Below, in pieces: positions 8,356 through 17,412 of a DNA stretch of 64,000 bases (its first letter is position 1; each line of letters opens with the position of its first letter). The translations under genes were made by a program, and so were the position numbers. Origin of the DNA: Paramoeba atlantica (Eukaryota > Discosea); NCBI GenBank assembly GCA_977017575.1, contig CDRNVI010000053.1:496001-560000 (forward strand), in the 5' to 3' direction. The notes beneath the pieces were generated by a model that had not been told where the DNA came from, made no database searches, and saw only the letters and a list, made by a program, of their open reading frames with translations.

Positions 8356-9207
8356 ATGATATTACCCCCTAGCCGACCCGTCCGCGTGGCCATCATCTCT
8401 ACCCTCGGGGTCACTGCCACCTACGTACAATATCGCCGAACGCTGTCAGCTCTCCAGCAACGCTCTCCTGCGCCCCACACCTGGGCCACCCTCGCTCCGA
8501 CACTCCGTACCGGGGACCTTCTCTTCCTCCACGGCACCGGATCTGTCTCCGCGCTGATCTGCTTTGGGTCGTTCCTTCGTACATGGTGGGATCCCCGCGC
8601 AGTGGAGTACTCCCATGTCGGGGTCCTCTATCTTGACCCGCACACCCATACGCTCTACATACTCGAGGCCGTGGATAACCACGACATTGAGGCCGCCGAC
8701 GCGGAGGGCAGTGTCCGGTTCAACGAGGTCCAACTCGTGAAGGCCGAGGCCAGGGTGTTTGGGTGTCGCGCCCACGGTGAGCCGTTGCACCAGAGGTGCT
8801 ACGACCGCTGTGGGGTACGACGTGGAGTGTGGCTGGAGGGAGAGGACACCGCGGAGGCTGTTCGGTCGCGTTGGGCCCCCGGGTTCGTACAGCGCTACCG
8901 TGGTAGGCCGATGGATGAGTCGCGGTTGCTGGGGTTTGGGTTTATTCACCCCGCGATGTATCGTCGGAAGGATACCGATCGTTCGATTACGTGTGTAGAA
9001 CTTGCGGTGGACGCGTGGAGAGAATTGAGACTTTTACGTGAGCTCCCCACGGATGCCACGTTCTTCGAAAAGGTCTCATCCATGTGGAGGTCCGTGCGGC
9101 CTGGGTGGTCATACTTGCCTGTCCACCTGGCGTTTGGGCAAGACGCAGAGCTCGGCATAGAACCCCACGCTGTACTTCAGCCCATTGAACGAATTGAAAT
9201 TGGGTGA
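8356..9207 (+). CDS. Membrane-anchored permuted papain-like (YiiX/DUF830-type) hydrolase
   Basis: The 283-residue protein has an N-terminal hydrophobic segment (about residues 9-25) and then a permuted papain-like fold. The catalytic pair is visible as EYSHVGVLY (His87) and, far downstream, TCVELAVDAW (Cys213), the reversed order typical of the YiiX/G6R-like NlpC/P60 clade. LRTGDLLFLHG near residue 45 is the usual opening strand. Family members act as thiol hydrolases or acyltransferases on lipids or peptides; the substrate here is unknown. The start at 8356 is the first ATG; the open frame reaches further only through TTG. The first two thirds of the gene are markedly GC-rich. Confidence 0.8.
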   Translation: MILPPSRPVRVAIISTLGVTATYVQYRRTLSALQQRSPAPHTWATLAPTLRTGDLLFLHGTGSVSALICFGSFLRTWWDPRAVEYSHVGVLYLDPHTHTLYILEAVDNHDIEAADAEGSVRFNEVQLVKAEARVFGCRAHGEPLHQRCYDRCGVRRGVWLEGEDTAEAVRSRWAPGFVQRYRGRPMDESRLLGFGFIHPAMYRRKDTDRSITCVELAVDAWRELRLLRELPTDATFFEKVSSMWRSVRPGWSYLPVHLAFGQDAELGIEPHAVLQPIERIEIG

Positions 9208-9440
9208 ACAGTTCCTCACTTCGCCTCGGCGGAATATGCACTTAGTTTTAAAAAGAAATGGGGAAAATGGAAATTCTACTTAAATGCGCTGCGTATCTTA
9301 ACTCTGTTCTGCGACAGTAAATTTTCTTTTATCGTATGTTGAGACTTCTTTGCATTTATTGTATTTCTTTGCATTTTTATTGTAGAATACATACATGTAT
9401 GATCAGTGCATACTTTTATTTTCCTTTTTTGTCTTCGTCA

Positions 9441-9443
9441 TAG
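9441..9443 (+). promoter_or_regulatory. Probable spliced-leader acceptor before the ArdC-like gene
   Basis: A 30-base pyrimidine tract (about 9411-9440) ends in TAG two bases before the ATG at 9446. It supports 9446 rather than the upstream ATG at 9395, which would fall inside the tract. Confidence 0.45.
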
Positions 9444-9445
9444 GG

Positions 9446-11008
9446 ATGTTTCAACATTGTCCGAACGTTCTTTATTTGCCCCTGCACGGTCTTACAGGGA
9501 AACCTTTTCCCGAAGCAACACGTTTTTGGCTTTTAGAAGGGAAGAAAAAAAAATACTGCAATCCGTACTGGATAACTAGAGAACATCTCGACTGGATTGG
9601 CGGTGGGCATGCCTCCATACGACCTGGGCAAGAGCCAACCGTACTTCCGACGGAAGGAAATTCCTTCTTTTATGCCTCAAGTACTTCTAAAAATCGTAAA
9701 ATAATGTTGAACGCACCTAATGTCCCTACTGGAATTGCATGGTACAATGCAGAACAAACCACAAACGCCCCTATAATTAATGAATATGTAAAATTATTTT
9801 CTCCCATATGGCACAGCGAATCTTACCAACCAGTAGATGCCTTTACCGGAGGAATTTTCCTCGGGCCTTCACGCGAACGATTACAAGTTGCAGCTGCGAG
9901 ATTTCAGGTAACGAATGAACAGTGGATAAGCAAAAAAGATCTTCCTCTAGTAGACGATGGATCTGTGAAGCCTCTTGACGATGTTCGGGGCGTATCAGTG
10001 CGCCTATGTGATACATACAAGTCATTTCCTGTTGCCGAAACCGGAACAGAAATTGGTAAAAGTGCCGATGCACTATTCTACAATGCACTGCACACGACAC
10101 AACCACACAAGTTGTATCAACACCTTAAAAAGCGACTTGCTCGTACTGTTTTATATAGGAGAATATACGGCGCGGAGATTCAACGCATTCTACAGCATTA
10201 CGCTCATCAGAAAAACTTCAAATCCCGTGATTGGATTACTTCTAAAAAGCTATATGCCGCGTACGGCGAAAGAGTTAAACTTTTACCCGGCGCTACAGGT
10301 GTTCGTCTTCCCTTGTGCTGTAATGAAGCTTTTACTGAAACAGTGGGGAAGTATTTTACTCTTTACAATGCACAGGAGACCACGGACCCCGCTTTGCTAA
10401 TCAGATGCTCGAATAGAGGCCCTATGGTTCGTCTCTCTGACGGTATGTCATTTTCTTCCGGACTTCAACTTGCATTGCACACAGAAGCGGAAAAGAGAGG
10501 GTACAAAAGTCCTGTATGGACAGATGATGAAGGTTTGGAACGAACCTTTAAGGGCCATGTCAAAATTCATTGCGGGGAGCAACCTTTCTTAGCGAGAGAA
10601 ATATTACCGTGTAGCGAAGGGCGGGGTTGTACTCAAGTCCTCTTTAACGCAGACCAAACAACAGATGCAGAAACGGTTCAAACGTTTGTGGCAAACACTA
10701 GAAAACGACATGCCACAGAGAGATCTCCAATGCGTAGTGCGTATAGAGGTACAACTTTCCCACATGCTCTACAAAGGCAATTGTACAGTTTTGCAGCCCG
10801 CCATCATCTACAATCTCGATTTTGGTTGCATCAGCATCATTTAGAACATTTCTCTCCCAAATTAGTCTTGTCAAGAAAAAATGGACCTCCTGTCGTGTTC
10901 ATTCTTCCAGGTAACAACTTCTCTAGAAACGAAAATTCGTTGATTAACGTTGATCAAATTGAGAATCGTAACGTATTGGACGAACATATTGCAAGGCTTC
11001 GTTTGTGA
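9446..11008 (+). CDS. Protein of about five ArdC-N-like repeats
   Basis: The 520-residue protein consists almost wholly of five diverged repeats of about 85-105 residues. Each has a Gly/Phe start, a helix, a W-(I/L/T) step (PYWIT, EQWIS, RDWIT, PVWTD, RFWLH), a basic strand region and an ending like YNAEQTTNAP, YNALHTTQPH, YNAQETTDPA, FNADQTTDAE or INVDQIENRN. This layout matches the N-terminal ssDNA-binding domain of ArdC antirestriction proteins (TGRPY...SPRWLTFRQA...GxxVRKGEKGT...FNxxQxxG). The first copy (bases about 9473-9770) is the closest. I recall ArdC-N domains in kinetoplastid proteins but cannot verify this here. No protease domain follows. Binding of single-stranded nucleic acid, perhaps in the mitochondrion, is the inferred role. 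The start at 9446 is chosen for the splice-acceptor-like TAG just upstream. Confidence 0.7.
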   Translation: MFQHCPNVLYLPLHGLTGKPFPEATRFWLLEGKKKKYCNPYWITREHLDWIGGGHASIRPGQEPTVLPTEGNSFFYASSTSKNRKIMLNAPNVPTGIAWYNAEQTTNAPIINEYVKLFSPIWHSESYQPVDAFTGGIFLGPSRERLQVAAARFQVTNEQWISKKDLPLVDDGSVKPLDDVRGVSVRLCDTYKSFPVAETGTEIGKSADALFYNALHTTQPHKLYQHLKKRLARTVLYRRIYGAEIQRILQHYAHQKNFKSRDWITSKKLYAAYGERVKLLPGATGVRLPLCCNEAFTETVGKYFTLYNAQETTDPALLIRCSNRGPMVRLSDGMSFSSGLQLALHTEAEKRGYKSPVWTDDEGLERTFKGHVKIHCGEQPFLAREILPCSEGRGCTQVLFNADQTTDAETVQTFVANTRKRHATERSPMRSAYRGTTFPHALQRQLYSFAARHHLQSRFWLHQHHLEHFSPKLVLSRKNGPPVVFILPGNNFSRNENSLINVDQIENRNVLDEHIARLRL

Positions 11009-11578
11009 TATTTCGTATGGAGCAATACTTCCCAAGGAAGACAAGGTGTTGTTACTGTATCCGTTATGCCCAAAATTTATCTGCTTGTTTTGTAAAGCAG
11101 AAGATTAGGTGAGCGATTCTTATCTTAAACATGTGCACCCCCGCGACGTATCTGATTTTCTTATACAGTTATAAGGAGATCAAAGTGATCTTTTTTTTTC
11201 CAGGGTGCTTCCTCATCGTTTGCTTGCGTTTCTTTCATTGGGAATAAGTTCTTCTCTTCTGATGCGCTATACTATGTGTATATTTACACTGCTGATAAAA
11301 AAATTGCTCTCTTGCAAATCCTTACCGAAATCAAGAAATACGCAAATATATACTTTGCACATGTCTCGCATATTACTTGCCTTCTACATTTTGCCCTATT
11401 TTCTCGCTATAAACAAAGTTCAACTGAAATTGTACAACTAAAAGTCCAAAATTGAATATCTTCATTGCCGATTTTTTTAACCGAAGCCTTCGCAATTGGG
11501 AAAATGATATTGTGGAACATCTAGAATTCCTCTATTCTTAAAAGTTAAATAGGATTTCTAGCACTTTTGATAGAGAGA
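11009..11578. other. Spacer with a doubtful small hydrophobic ORF
   Basis: A strong acceptor-like tract (CTTTTTTTTTCCAG) ends at about 11204 and is followed by an open frame with ATG at 11262 encoding 59 hydrophobic residues and a stop at about 11439. Two membrane-like stretches are visible, but composition is close to chance in AT-rich DNA. I do not call it as a gene. Confidence 0.3.
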
Positions 11579-12292
11579 TTATTGCGGTGGTTGTATAACT
11601 ACCGCTCTACCCTCGATTAATGAAAAAAAGGCGAACAAAAACAGTGAAAATATTAAGAGAAACACAGTAATATAATAGAAGACAAAATATAAAAGGCGGC
11701 TCCGGTGGTCCAAAACTGAAAAATATGGGCCCCCCCCGGGGGGGGGGATCCAGGGGGGAGGGGCATACGTCGAGATAATTTTTTTCAATTTTTTTGCTTT
11801 TCAAAATCGAGCGTCGGGAAGTGGTAGAGTATGCCGCGGCGATGATTTTCCACCCCCCCCCACCTGGGGGTAACCCCCCCTGGTACGCGCAGGAGGGGTC
11901 CAACGTCAAAATTTCCGAAATTTTTGGGAAGACCAAAAAGACGTTTTTTTGGTCCAAAATAGGTAAAAATATTGCCTTTCCAAAATCGACTCCTAAAAGA
12001 GATTTTCTCCTAAAAGAGATTTTAAGAGTTTTGCATCTCATCTACCGTTCTACGACGTTTTTTTTGCAGATTCGCCTCCTACCCCTACTGGTAAGGCATC
12101 CAAAACGGCCTAGTTCGGCTTAAAATTTCGCAATTTTCGCCGAAAAATCGAGCTTCTACTGCCAAAAGAATGAATTATTCATGATCTTTTGGTGATTTTT
12201 CTTTTTGATGCTTTTCGTTAAATGCGGTGGTAGTTTTCAACGTGAAGCGCGCAGCATGAGTGACTCCTAAGTTGAAAACAACTACCGCGTTA
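11579..12292. mobile_element. About 710-base TIR element with terminal hairpins and TTA duplication
   Basis: The left end, TTGCGGTGGTTGT, is matched inverted at the right end, ACAACTACCGCG. Both ends are flanked by TTA, as in PIF/Harbinger-type insertions. Each end is itself a hairpin: bases 11584-11605 fold on themselves, and a 69-base arm pair lies at 12222-12289. Inside are C8/G10 and C9 homopolymer blocks (near 11730-11760 and 11851-11880), a 17-base tandem duplication (TCCTAAAAGAGATTTT, near 11992-12024) and no credible transposase. I read it as a non-autonomous foldback-like or MITE element. The TTA duplication rests on three bases only. Confidence 0.55.
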
Positions 12293-12479
12293 GAGTATAT
12301 AACTGTATGTAAGTGTAAGAATAATTCTTCTGTACACAGTGTTTTTCTTTTATTTTTCGCTACTGTTCACGTACAACGAATGGACAGGGACTAAGTTCTC
12401 TAAAGCTATAAATCTAATTGTCGTGTCTACCTCTGAAATATTCTATGTTGCCATATTGCAGCACATTCTCATAATCTCT

Positions 12480-12728
12480 ATGGTGCAAATAAAGAGTGGG
12501 GGAGAAGTTTTCTCTTTGAACTCTGGACGGCAGGTGGCATGGAGTGAGGTTCCATCTTGGTTCAAACGTATTATGAGGAGCGAAGAACAAATGCCAACGC
12601 CATGTTATAAAGAAAGAGATGAAGCGCAAAAATGTTTTGAAACAGACGGCTTCTGGAGCGAAATATGTGTCATGCCTTTGGAAAATTTTGATACGTGCCA
12701 GACAAGGCACACCCCAACCCATGACTAA
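12480..12728 (+). CDS. Small twin-CX9C (CHCH) protein
   Basis: The 82-residue protein carries Cys42-X9-Cys52 and Cys63-X9-Cys73 with ten residues between the pairs, the exact spacing of the coiled-coil-helix-coiled-coil-helix fold. Such proteins are imported into the mitochondrial intermembrane space by Mia40/Erv1-type oxidation and serve in respiratory-complex assembly, cristae organisation or the mitoribosome. There is no presequence, as expected for this import route. The frame is open upstream to 12339, but that part is hydrophobic, non-conserved-looking and crosses a CAG acceptor-like site near 12460, so 12480 is preferred. The particular family (COX assembly, Cmc, mS37 and so on) cannot be told. 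Confidence 0.75.
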   Translation: MVQIKSGGEVFSLNSGRQVAWSEVPSWFKRIMRSEEQMPTPCYKERDEAQKCFETDGFWSEICVMPLENFDTCQTRHTPTHD

Positions 12729-13014
12729 CGGAACTCTTTTCCTAAATGAAGGAGTTCGCATTTGCATAAACAAAACATTGTTCGAGACTTTATGATCGTA
12801 GTGCACACGTGTACAGGATACGCTGTATGTACATGTGTATGTATAGTATATACGCTGTACGTATACATGCAGAATATTTTATTCATGCGCTCTCAACTTT
12901 TTGTCAGTCATATAGTACGGCATTCTACAGCATTGTACGGCATACATTACAATGCATGATATACATGCTGAATGCATGACAGACAAATACTAACACTGAA
13001 AAACAACAGTACTT

Positions 13015-13170
13015 AGTACTGTCCCCTCCCCTTAGGCGCACCCGGTTAGCCCCCCCCCGCCCCCCGCGAAGTGGCGCCAATTTATTTTTTGTGTACTGAT
13101 TCAGACCCCCCCGTTTAGCGTACGTTTTACGGAAAACGAGGTGTACTTAAAAGGGGGCGGACAGTGCTAC
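13015..13170. repeat. Degenerate short TIR element of the TACTGTCCCC family
   Basis: The left end TAGTACTGTCCCCTCCCCTTAG is matched inverted by AAAAGGGGGCGGACAGTGCTA about 150 bases on. The ends resemble those of the larger elements at 28274-29869 and 30798-32789. A further 37-base inverted unit beginning TACAGTAGT and ending ACTACTGTA lies just downstream near 13226-13272. Confidence 0.45.
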
Positions 13171-13369
13171 TAAACAAATACCCTATTTATGATAGCTAGT
13201 TATTATGCCCATAGCCACGTATTGTGCCCATAGCTACAGTAGTAGTTAATGTGCCTGGGGGCACTACTGTATAACCCGGAACACGGTTTAAGGACCTACA
13301 TGCATAGTTCGGAGTGCATTTTTCGTATACAGCACTTTTCGCGTACGCAGCAGTATAAAGCAATGTACC

Positions 13370-14138
13370 TACAGTGGTGATCAGCGTCTTTTACCCCCCC
13401 CCTACAGGGGTAAAAAACTTCTTGTATTTTGTCCAAGTTTGGAAATATTTGGTATACCACCGTTTTTCTACCCAATCGTTCCGAATCCGAGGTCCTTCTC
13501 ACTCGAGCAACCCCCTACCCCCCTAGCCAGGTAGGGGTCAAAAAAGCTAATTACAATTTTTCTGGGTATACTTTTTCGAATGTTTCGGATGAAAAACAGT
13601 AGTAAATTAAGTCAGAAGACGCGGAAAAGGAGTGTAAAGTATTCCCTAGTATTTAGTAATATGCCCTTTGGCCTCCTTGACCAAGAGTAAACGCTTACGA
13701 TCGTCCGGGAAGATATTCTGAAATAATAAAATTCTTTAGCTACGGGAAGCCTTCCTGTTGATCTTCAGAAAAATGAAACGTTTCAATGATGGACCCAGGG
13801 TTAAGTTTATAAAGTTTTGAGACTGCCTTATAGGACTTAAGTCACTCGTATTCGATCTCGGAGCGCACGCGAGAGAAAGGTGAACACAGGGGGCGGTGCT
13901 TCGTCATGAATCACCAAAAAATGTATCAATTTTGAAAAACAATTTCTAATTTTGAAAAAAGAATCGAGTTTTTTGCAGTCGTTTTTCCAGTTTAGGAATG
14001 ATACAGGTGTCCACGAGTAAAAAGGACCTCGGATTCGGAACAATTGGGTCGAAAAACAGTCCCATAGAAAACATCTCCAAAAGCGATGAAAATACAAGAC
14101 CTGTAGTGGGGGGGTAAAAGACGCTGATCACCACTGTA
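13370..14138. mobile_element. 769-base non-autonomous TIR element, copy 1 (TA-flanked, Tc1/mariner-like ends)
   Basis: The element is bounded by TA and has ends TACAGTGGTGATCAGCGTCT and its inverted match at 14119-14138. The TIRs extend imperfectly for about 120 bases and include TTCCGAATCCGAGGTCCTT and a C7/G7 block. The interior has no transposase frame. A second copy in opposite orientation, roughly 85-90% alike by eye, lies at 22423-23185. The length and TA target suggest a MITE mobilised by a Tc1/mariner-type transposase. It ends about 100 bases before the start codon of the next gene. Confidence 0.8.
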
Positions 14139-14221
14139 CATGCAGCAATGTACATGTATGTGTATTGTGCACACACAACCTGCATACACTTTTAAGTTGT
14201 TTTTGGATCCTTCACTTTACT

Positions 14222-14236
14222 ATCCTCTATTTTCAG
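14222..14236 (+). promoter_or_regulatory. Probable spliced-leader acceptor
   Basis: The tract ATCCTCTATTTTCAG ends five bases before the ATG at 14242 and extends upstream as a pyrimidine-rich run from about 14208. It lies outside the TIR element and argues for 14242 over the upstream in-frame ATG at 14140. Confidence 0.45.
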
Positions 14237-14241
14237 GTGTT

Positions 14242-15990
14242 ATGGGTCGGAGATGGTTACTTATCTCAGCGCTCACGACTGGTCTTACTGGTGCCACGTA
14301 TTGGTTGCTTCGTCATAGTAGAGCTCCTCTGGGACAGCCTTTTCTTTGTCTGATCTCATTTTTAAAGCGACGTACGTTCGTTGAGGTCAATCACCCAAAA
14401 TTGGGTTTAGCATTTCGGTATTCAGCGTCCACTTGTGTACTTCGGGGTGAAATACGAATGGCCCCAGTCAGGGTTTTTGAATTTTATTTAACGCATCATG
14501 AAACTTCGCGTATTCTTATTACAGTCGAGCAATGTGGGGCCCCTCTTAGCCTTCAAGAGTACAAGACACATTCACTCAACGCAATTACTGCACAGCTGGG
14601 AAATATTGCTGTTGAGCATGAAAAAACCACCGTTTCTCTCGGTGGCCAACCAGCCATTGAATTTGAATACACACACATATCCTCACAGGGTACACCACGA
14701 AAAGTATGGTGTATCTTGGCCACTCTGGGTCACCGTGCCTATTCAGTGCACTTTAATAGTCATGGGAACGTGTATGATAAAGGTCTGACATATGCACAAG
14801 AGATGGCTCGGTCTATGTCAATATCACATGTATCGACAAGTGAAAGTTTTCAGTATTTCACAAGTGCATCTCACGGGTTAGGCATGCGAGTAGCCACGGA
14901 GTACAGCTTAGACGATACCGCCGCTGAAGAGGATACCCTTCTAGCGCGGTTTGTTACAACACGTGCTCCAGTTTCTTCCGTACAACTCATCGAGCAATCA
15001 TTTATTGAGGTCAGGTGCCATCGTGAGTCCTTCGTTGGCTCTGATGATAGCAGCATGTGGAATCATTATAGCTCAATGCTTCGCACACATGTAGAGCACA
15101 GTCTGTCCTCTTCTGAAAATTTAGAGTGGGTGACTCATGGTCCAGAAATAACGGTAGAGTATCTCTGTGACCGCGTTACACATAAAAAGTTGCAGCCTAC
15201 CTTTGCGATACACACTCTAGTGACTGAAAAGACACACATACCGGTTCAATATTTTTTCTACGATATACTTTCAACGAATCATGTGGAAGACAACGAAGAC
15301 ACGCAACCCATCAAAGTGTCACACGTCACGTTTTTCGCTGTACGGGGCAATGAATGTATGAGTTTGACGGCATGGGGACTTCGCGAACATTTTTCGTATG
15401 TATGGAATGACGCTTTGGCATGTATTCACTCTCTCACATTTACGCACTTGTTCTCTCTTCAATCTTGCATGCTTTCGTACTGTAATCCTACGTACCAGTT
15501 TGGCTTGCGAATTCCCTCGCAATTGCAAATAGTAGAGAGCGTTATCGGTGATCCTTTATTGTCACTATTGTTCAGAGAAAAATCTGACGAAGCTGGATGG
15601 AGAGGGCGATCCTTGGAGAGCAGTGGCTTTGCCGAATCATCAGCAAATTCATCTTTTGCTATGCACATTCGCGTACAAGACTTGTTTCCGACCTACGCAC
15701 AGCTTCACGAAACAGCTTCCCAATTTATAAATGAGCTACGACAAACAGAAGGTGTTGAAATAGAATCTGAAAAGCCAACGGCGCTACATGGACACATGGC
15801 CCATGAAGTATTGTACATTCAAGATGACGGTGAGGGACAAGTTCATAAAAATTGGGCAATACTTGCTATATACTGTGGACGTCAGTACATACTTCATGTA
15901 GTTGGCACCAGTACACGCTTTCGATGGTGGAAGAAAATGTGCCGTTCAGTAATACATGGGTTCCACTTCTATAATTGTGAATTATACTGA
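14242..15990 (+). CDS. Membrane-anchored protein with three tandem alpha/beta domains (Mog1/PsbP-like?)
   Basis: The 582-residue protein opens with a short basic start and a hydrophobic anchor (about residues 5-22). Three similar segments of about 150-180 residues follow, at about residues 46-200, 210-405 and 415-580. Each starts with a short N-P/G-L-G-(F/R) strand motif (HPKLGLAFRY, SHGLGMRVAT, TYQFGLRIPS), contains a long helix, then a strand pair such as KVWCILATLGHRAYSVHF or KNWAILAIYCGRQYILHV, and ends in a helix with paired aromatic residues. This architecture recalls the Mog1/PsbP/DcrB fold. The match is structural impression, not motif identity. Location at a mitochondrial or other organelle membrane is a guess. 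Confidence 0.65.
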   Translation: MGRRWLLISALTTGLTGATYWLLRHSRAPLGQPFLCLISFLKRRTFVEVNHPKLGLAFRYSASTCVLRGEIRMAPVRVFEFYLTHHETSRILITVEQCGAPLSLQEYKTHSLNAITAQLGNIAVEHEKTTVSLGGQPAIEFEYTHISSQGTPRKVWCILATLGHRAYSVHFNSHGNVYDKGLTYAQEMARSMSISHVSTSESFQYFTSASHGLGMRVATEYSLDDTAAEEDTLLARFVTTRAPVSSVQLIEQSFIEVRCHRESFVGSDDSSMWNHYSSMLRTHVEHSLSSSENLEWVTHGPEITVEYLCDRVTHKKLQPTFAIHTLVTEKTHIPVQYFFYDILSTNHVEDNEDTQPIKVSHVTFFAVRGNECMSLTAWGLREHFSYVWNDALACIHSLTFTHLFSLQSCMLSYCNPTYQFGLRIPSQLQIVESVIGDPLLSLLFREKSDEAGWRGRSLESSGFAESSANSSFAMHIRVQDLFPTYAQLHETASQFINELRQTEGVEIESEKPTALHGHMAHEVLYIQDDGEGQVHKNWAILAIYCGRQYILHVVGTSTRFRWWKKMCRSVIHGFHFYNCELY

Positions 15991-16446
15991 TTATACCTTT
16001 AAATTATAACTGTACACGTATGATAGAAACTTCAGTACGGAATATCCAGTCATGATGTATTCCGTTGCTGTTCTTAAAGAGTTTCTTTTGAAATATTTGT
16101 TGGTGCTTTCAATGTTTTGATTAACTGGAGTTCTGAATTACTTATGCGCTTAAGTTTCATTTGATTAGCAATTACTAGCAATGCTAGCACAGAATAGCGG
16201 ATATACGAGAGTTTTGCAGTGAAGTCTGGTTATTTTGATGAGCTAAATACACGGATACATTACAGTGAATATACAATGAAGTGATAAATATACGCTAAAG
16301 GTTATTTGCAAGCTCTTTATTCTTGTCTAACTAATAAGTCTTAATTCCTACACGCACTTCGCTTCTGCTTTTTCATGTCCTTCACAACTTAAAGAGGATT
16401 TCACGTCATACTATTTGATTGTGCCATCTTTAAAAGCGGGTTACGA
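15991..16446. other. 456-base AT-rich spacer
   Basis: I see no gene. A pyrimidine-rich stretch at about 16352-16388 ending in AAAGAG is a possible splice acceptor for the methyltransferase gene. Confidence 0.35.
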
Positions 16447-17412
16447 ATGCTTGACAATCGTGAAAGGGTGGGTCGTACAAGTTTCGATTTTAGTTGCGCA
16501 TCTTTAGCCCGCAAATTTTCTCGTCGTTCATTTCGAATTACAACGGATGACGAAATCTTTATTCGAGAAATGAACATACTTCAAGGCGCACTTGGTTGCG
16601 CTGTTTGGGATGGCGCCGTAATATGCTCCCGCTGGATAGCAGCCAAAGCGCAAAATATACTTGACGGACGCGCCGTACTAGAATTGGGATGCGGCGCAGG
16701 TCTTGTCGGTATTGTAGCTTCACGTTTCGCGAACAAGACGTATTTGACAGATTATATTAGCGACGTGGTCGAAAATGCGGCCTACAATGCCAAAGTTAAT
16801 GTACCTGAAGAAACGTTATCGTCGGTTCACCTGGGTATACTGGACTGGTTTCAATATTTGAAATCTTCTTCTAAAATATTACCACACCGTTGCACAAAGG
16901 AAAAACAGCACGGTAAGTTTACGATACAGCCATACTACACCTGTGGTGCATGTTTTGGGGATGATGATTCACGTGGGGTTTGCGAACTGTGTTATGAGGC
17001 AGAGCATAAGACACATGATGGGTCTAGTTACGCCGGGATAACGTCCTTTGATTGTGACTGCCAAGAACTTCATCGATCAACTTATCTTTCAATTGAGCCT
17101 CATTCCGTAGACGTTATGCTTGGTAGTGAGCTCACCTATTCAACATTAGCCTGCGAAGCTCTAGCCGATACGGTTGAAATACTGCTCAAAGAAGAAGGCG
17201 TTTTCTACGAGGTACTTTCTTCTGATCGTGACGGGGTATCCGTCTTTTCTGACCTAATGAGGCAAAGAGGCTTTGAATGTTATAGAAAACAAGTTCCTAA
17301 CTCACTTACGGTGGATTTGGGAACGCGCAAGTGGTGCCACCAGGATAAAGAAATGTTCTACTTTTACACCTGGAAAAAGCCAAAGAGTGATTACCCCATT
17401 ATGGAAGTGTAG
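16447..17412 (+). CDS. SAM methyltransferase (Methyltransf_16 type) with inserted UBR-like zinc finger
   Basis: The 321-residue protein has a class I methyltransferase core: WDGAVICSRW near residue 58, the SAM loop VLELGCGAGLVG (about 77-88), YLTDY on strand 2 and VDVMLGSELTYS for the post-II/IV region, as in the METTL21/EEF2KMT lysine methyltransferase clan. Between strands 3 and 4 (about residues 163-206) lies a Cys/His cluster, C-X2-C-X9-C-X2-C-X5-H-X2-H then Phe-Asp-Cys-Asp-Cys. This closely follows the UBR-box pattern of UBR7 and N-recognins. A UBR finger may recognise an N-terminus or histone tail, so the enzyme could be a protein methyltransferase with built-in substrate reading. Substrate and target residue are unknown. 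Confidence 0.85.
   Translation: MLDNRERVGRTSFDFSCASLARKFSRRSFRITTDDEIFIREMNILQGALGCAVWDGAVICSRWIAAKAQNILDGRAVLELGCGAGLVGIVASRFANKTYLTDYISDVVENAAYNAKVNVPEETLSSVHLGILDWFQYLKSSSKILPHRCTKEKQHGKFTIQPYYTCGACFGDDDSRGVCELCYEAEHKTHDGSSYAGITSFDCDCQELHRSTYLSIEPHSVDVMLGSELTYSTLACEALADTVEILLKEEGVFYEVLSSDRDGVSVFSDLMRQRGFECYRKQVPNSLTVDLGTRKWCHQDKEMFYFYTWKKPKSDYPIMEV

Noticed and set aside
8446-8949. 167-codon antisense ORF
   Set aside because: It lies wholly over the GC-rich part of the papain-like gene and has no motif.
11607-12041. 144-codon antisense ORF in the TIR element
   Set aside because: It is mostly translated homopolymers and has no transposase motif.
12339-12479. N-terminal extension of the CX9C protein
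   Set aside because: Hydrophobic, unlike CX9C relatives, and interrupted by an acceptor-like CAG; the Met at 12480 gives a standard small protein.
13226-13272. CRISPR-like or attachment-site interpretation of the short inverted units
   Set aside because: The units are single inverted pairs with transposon-like TACAGT ends, not spaced direct repeats.
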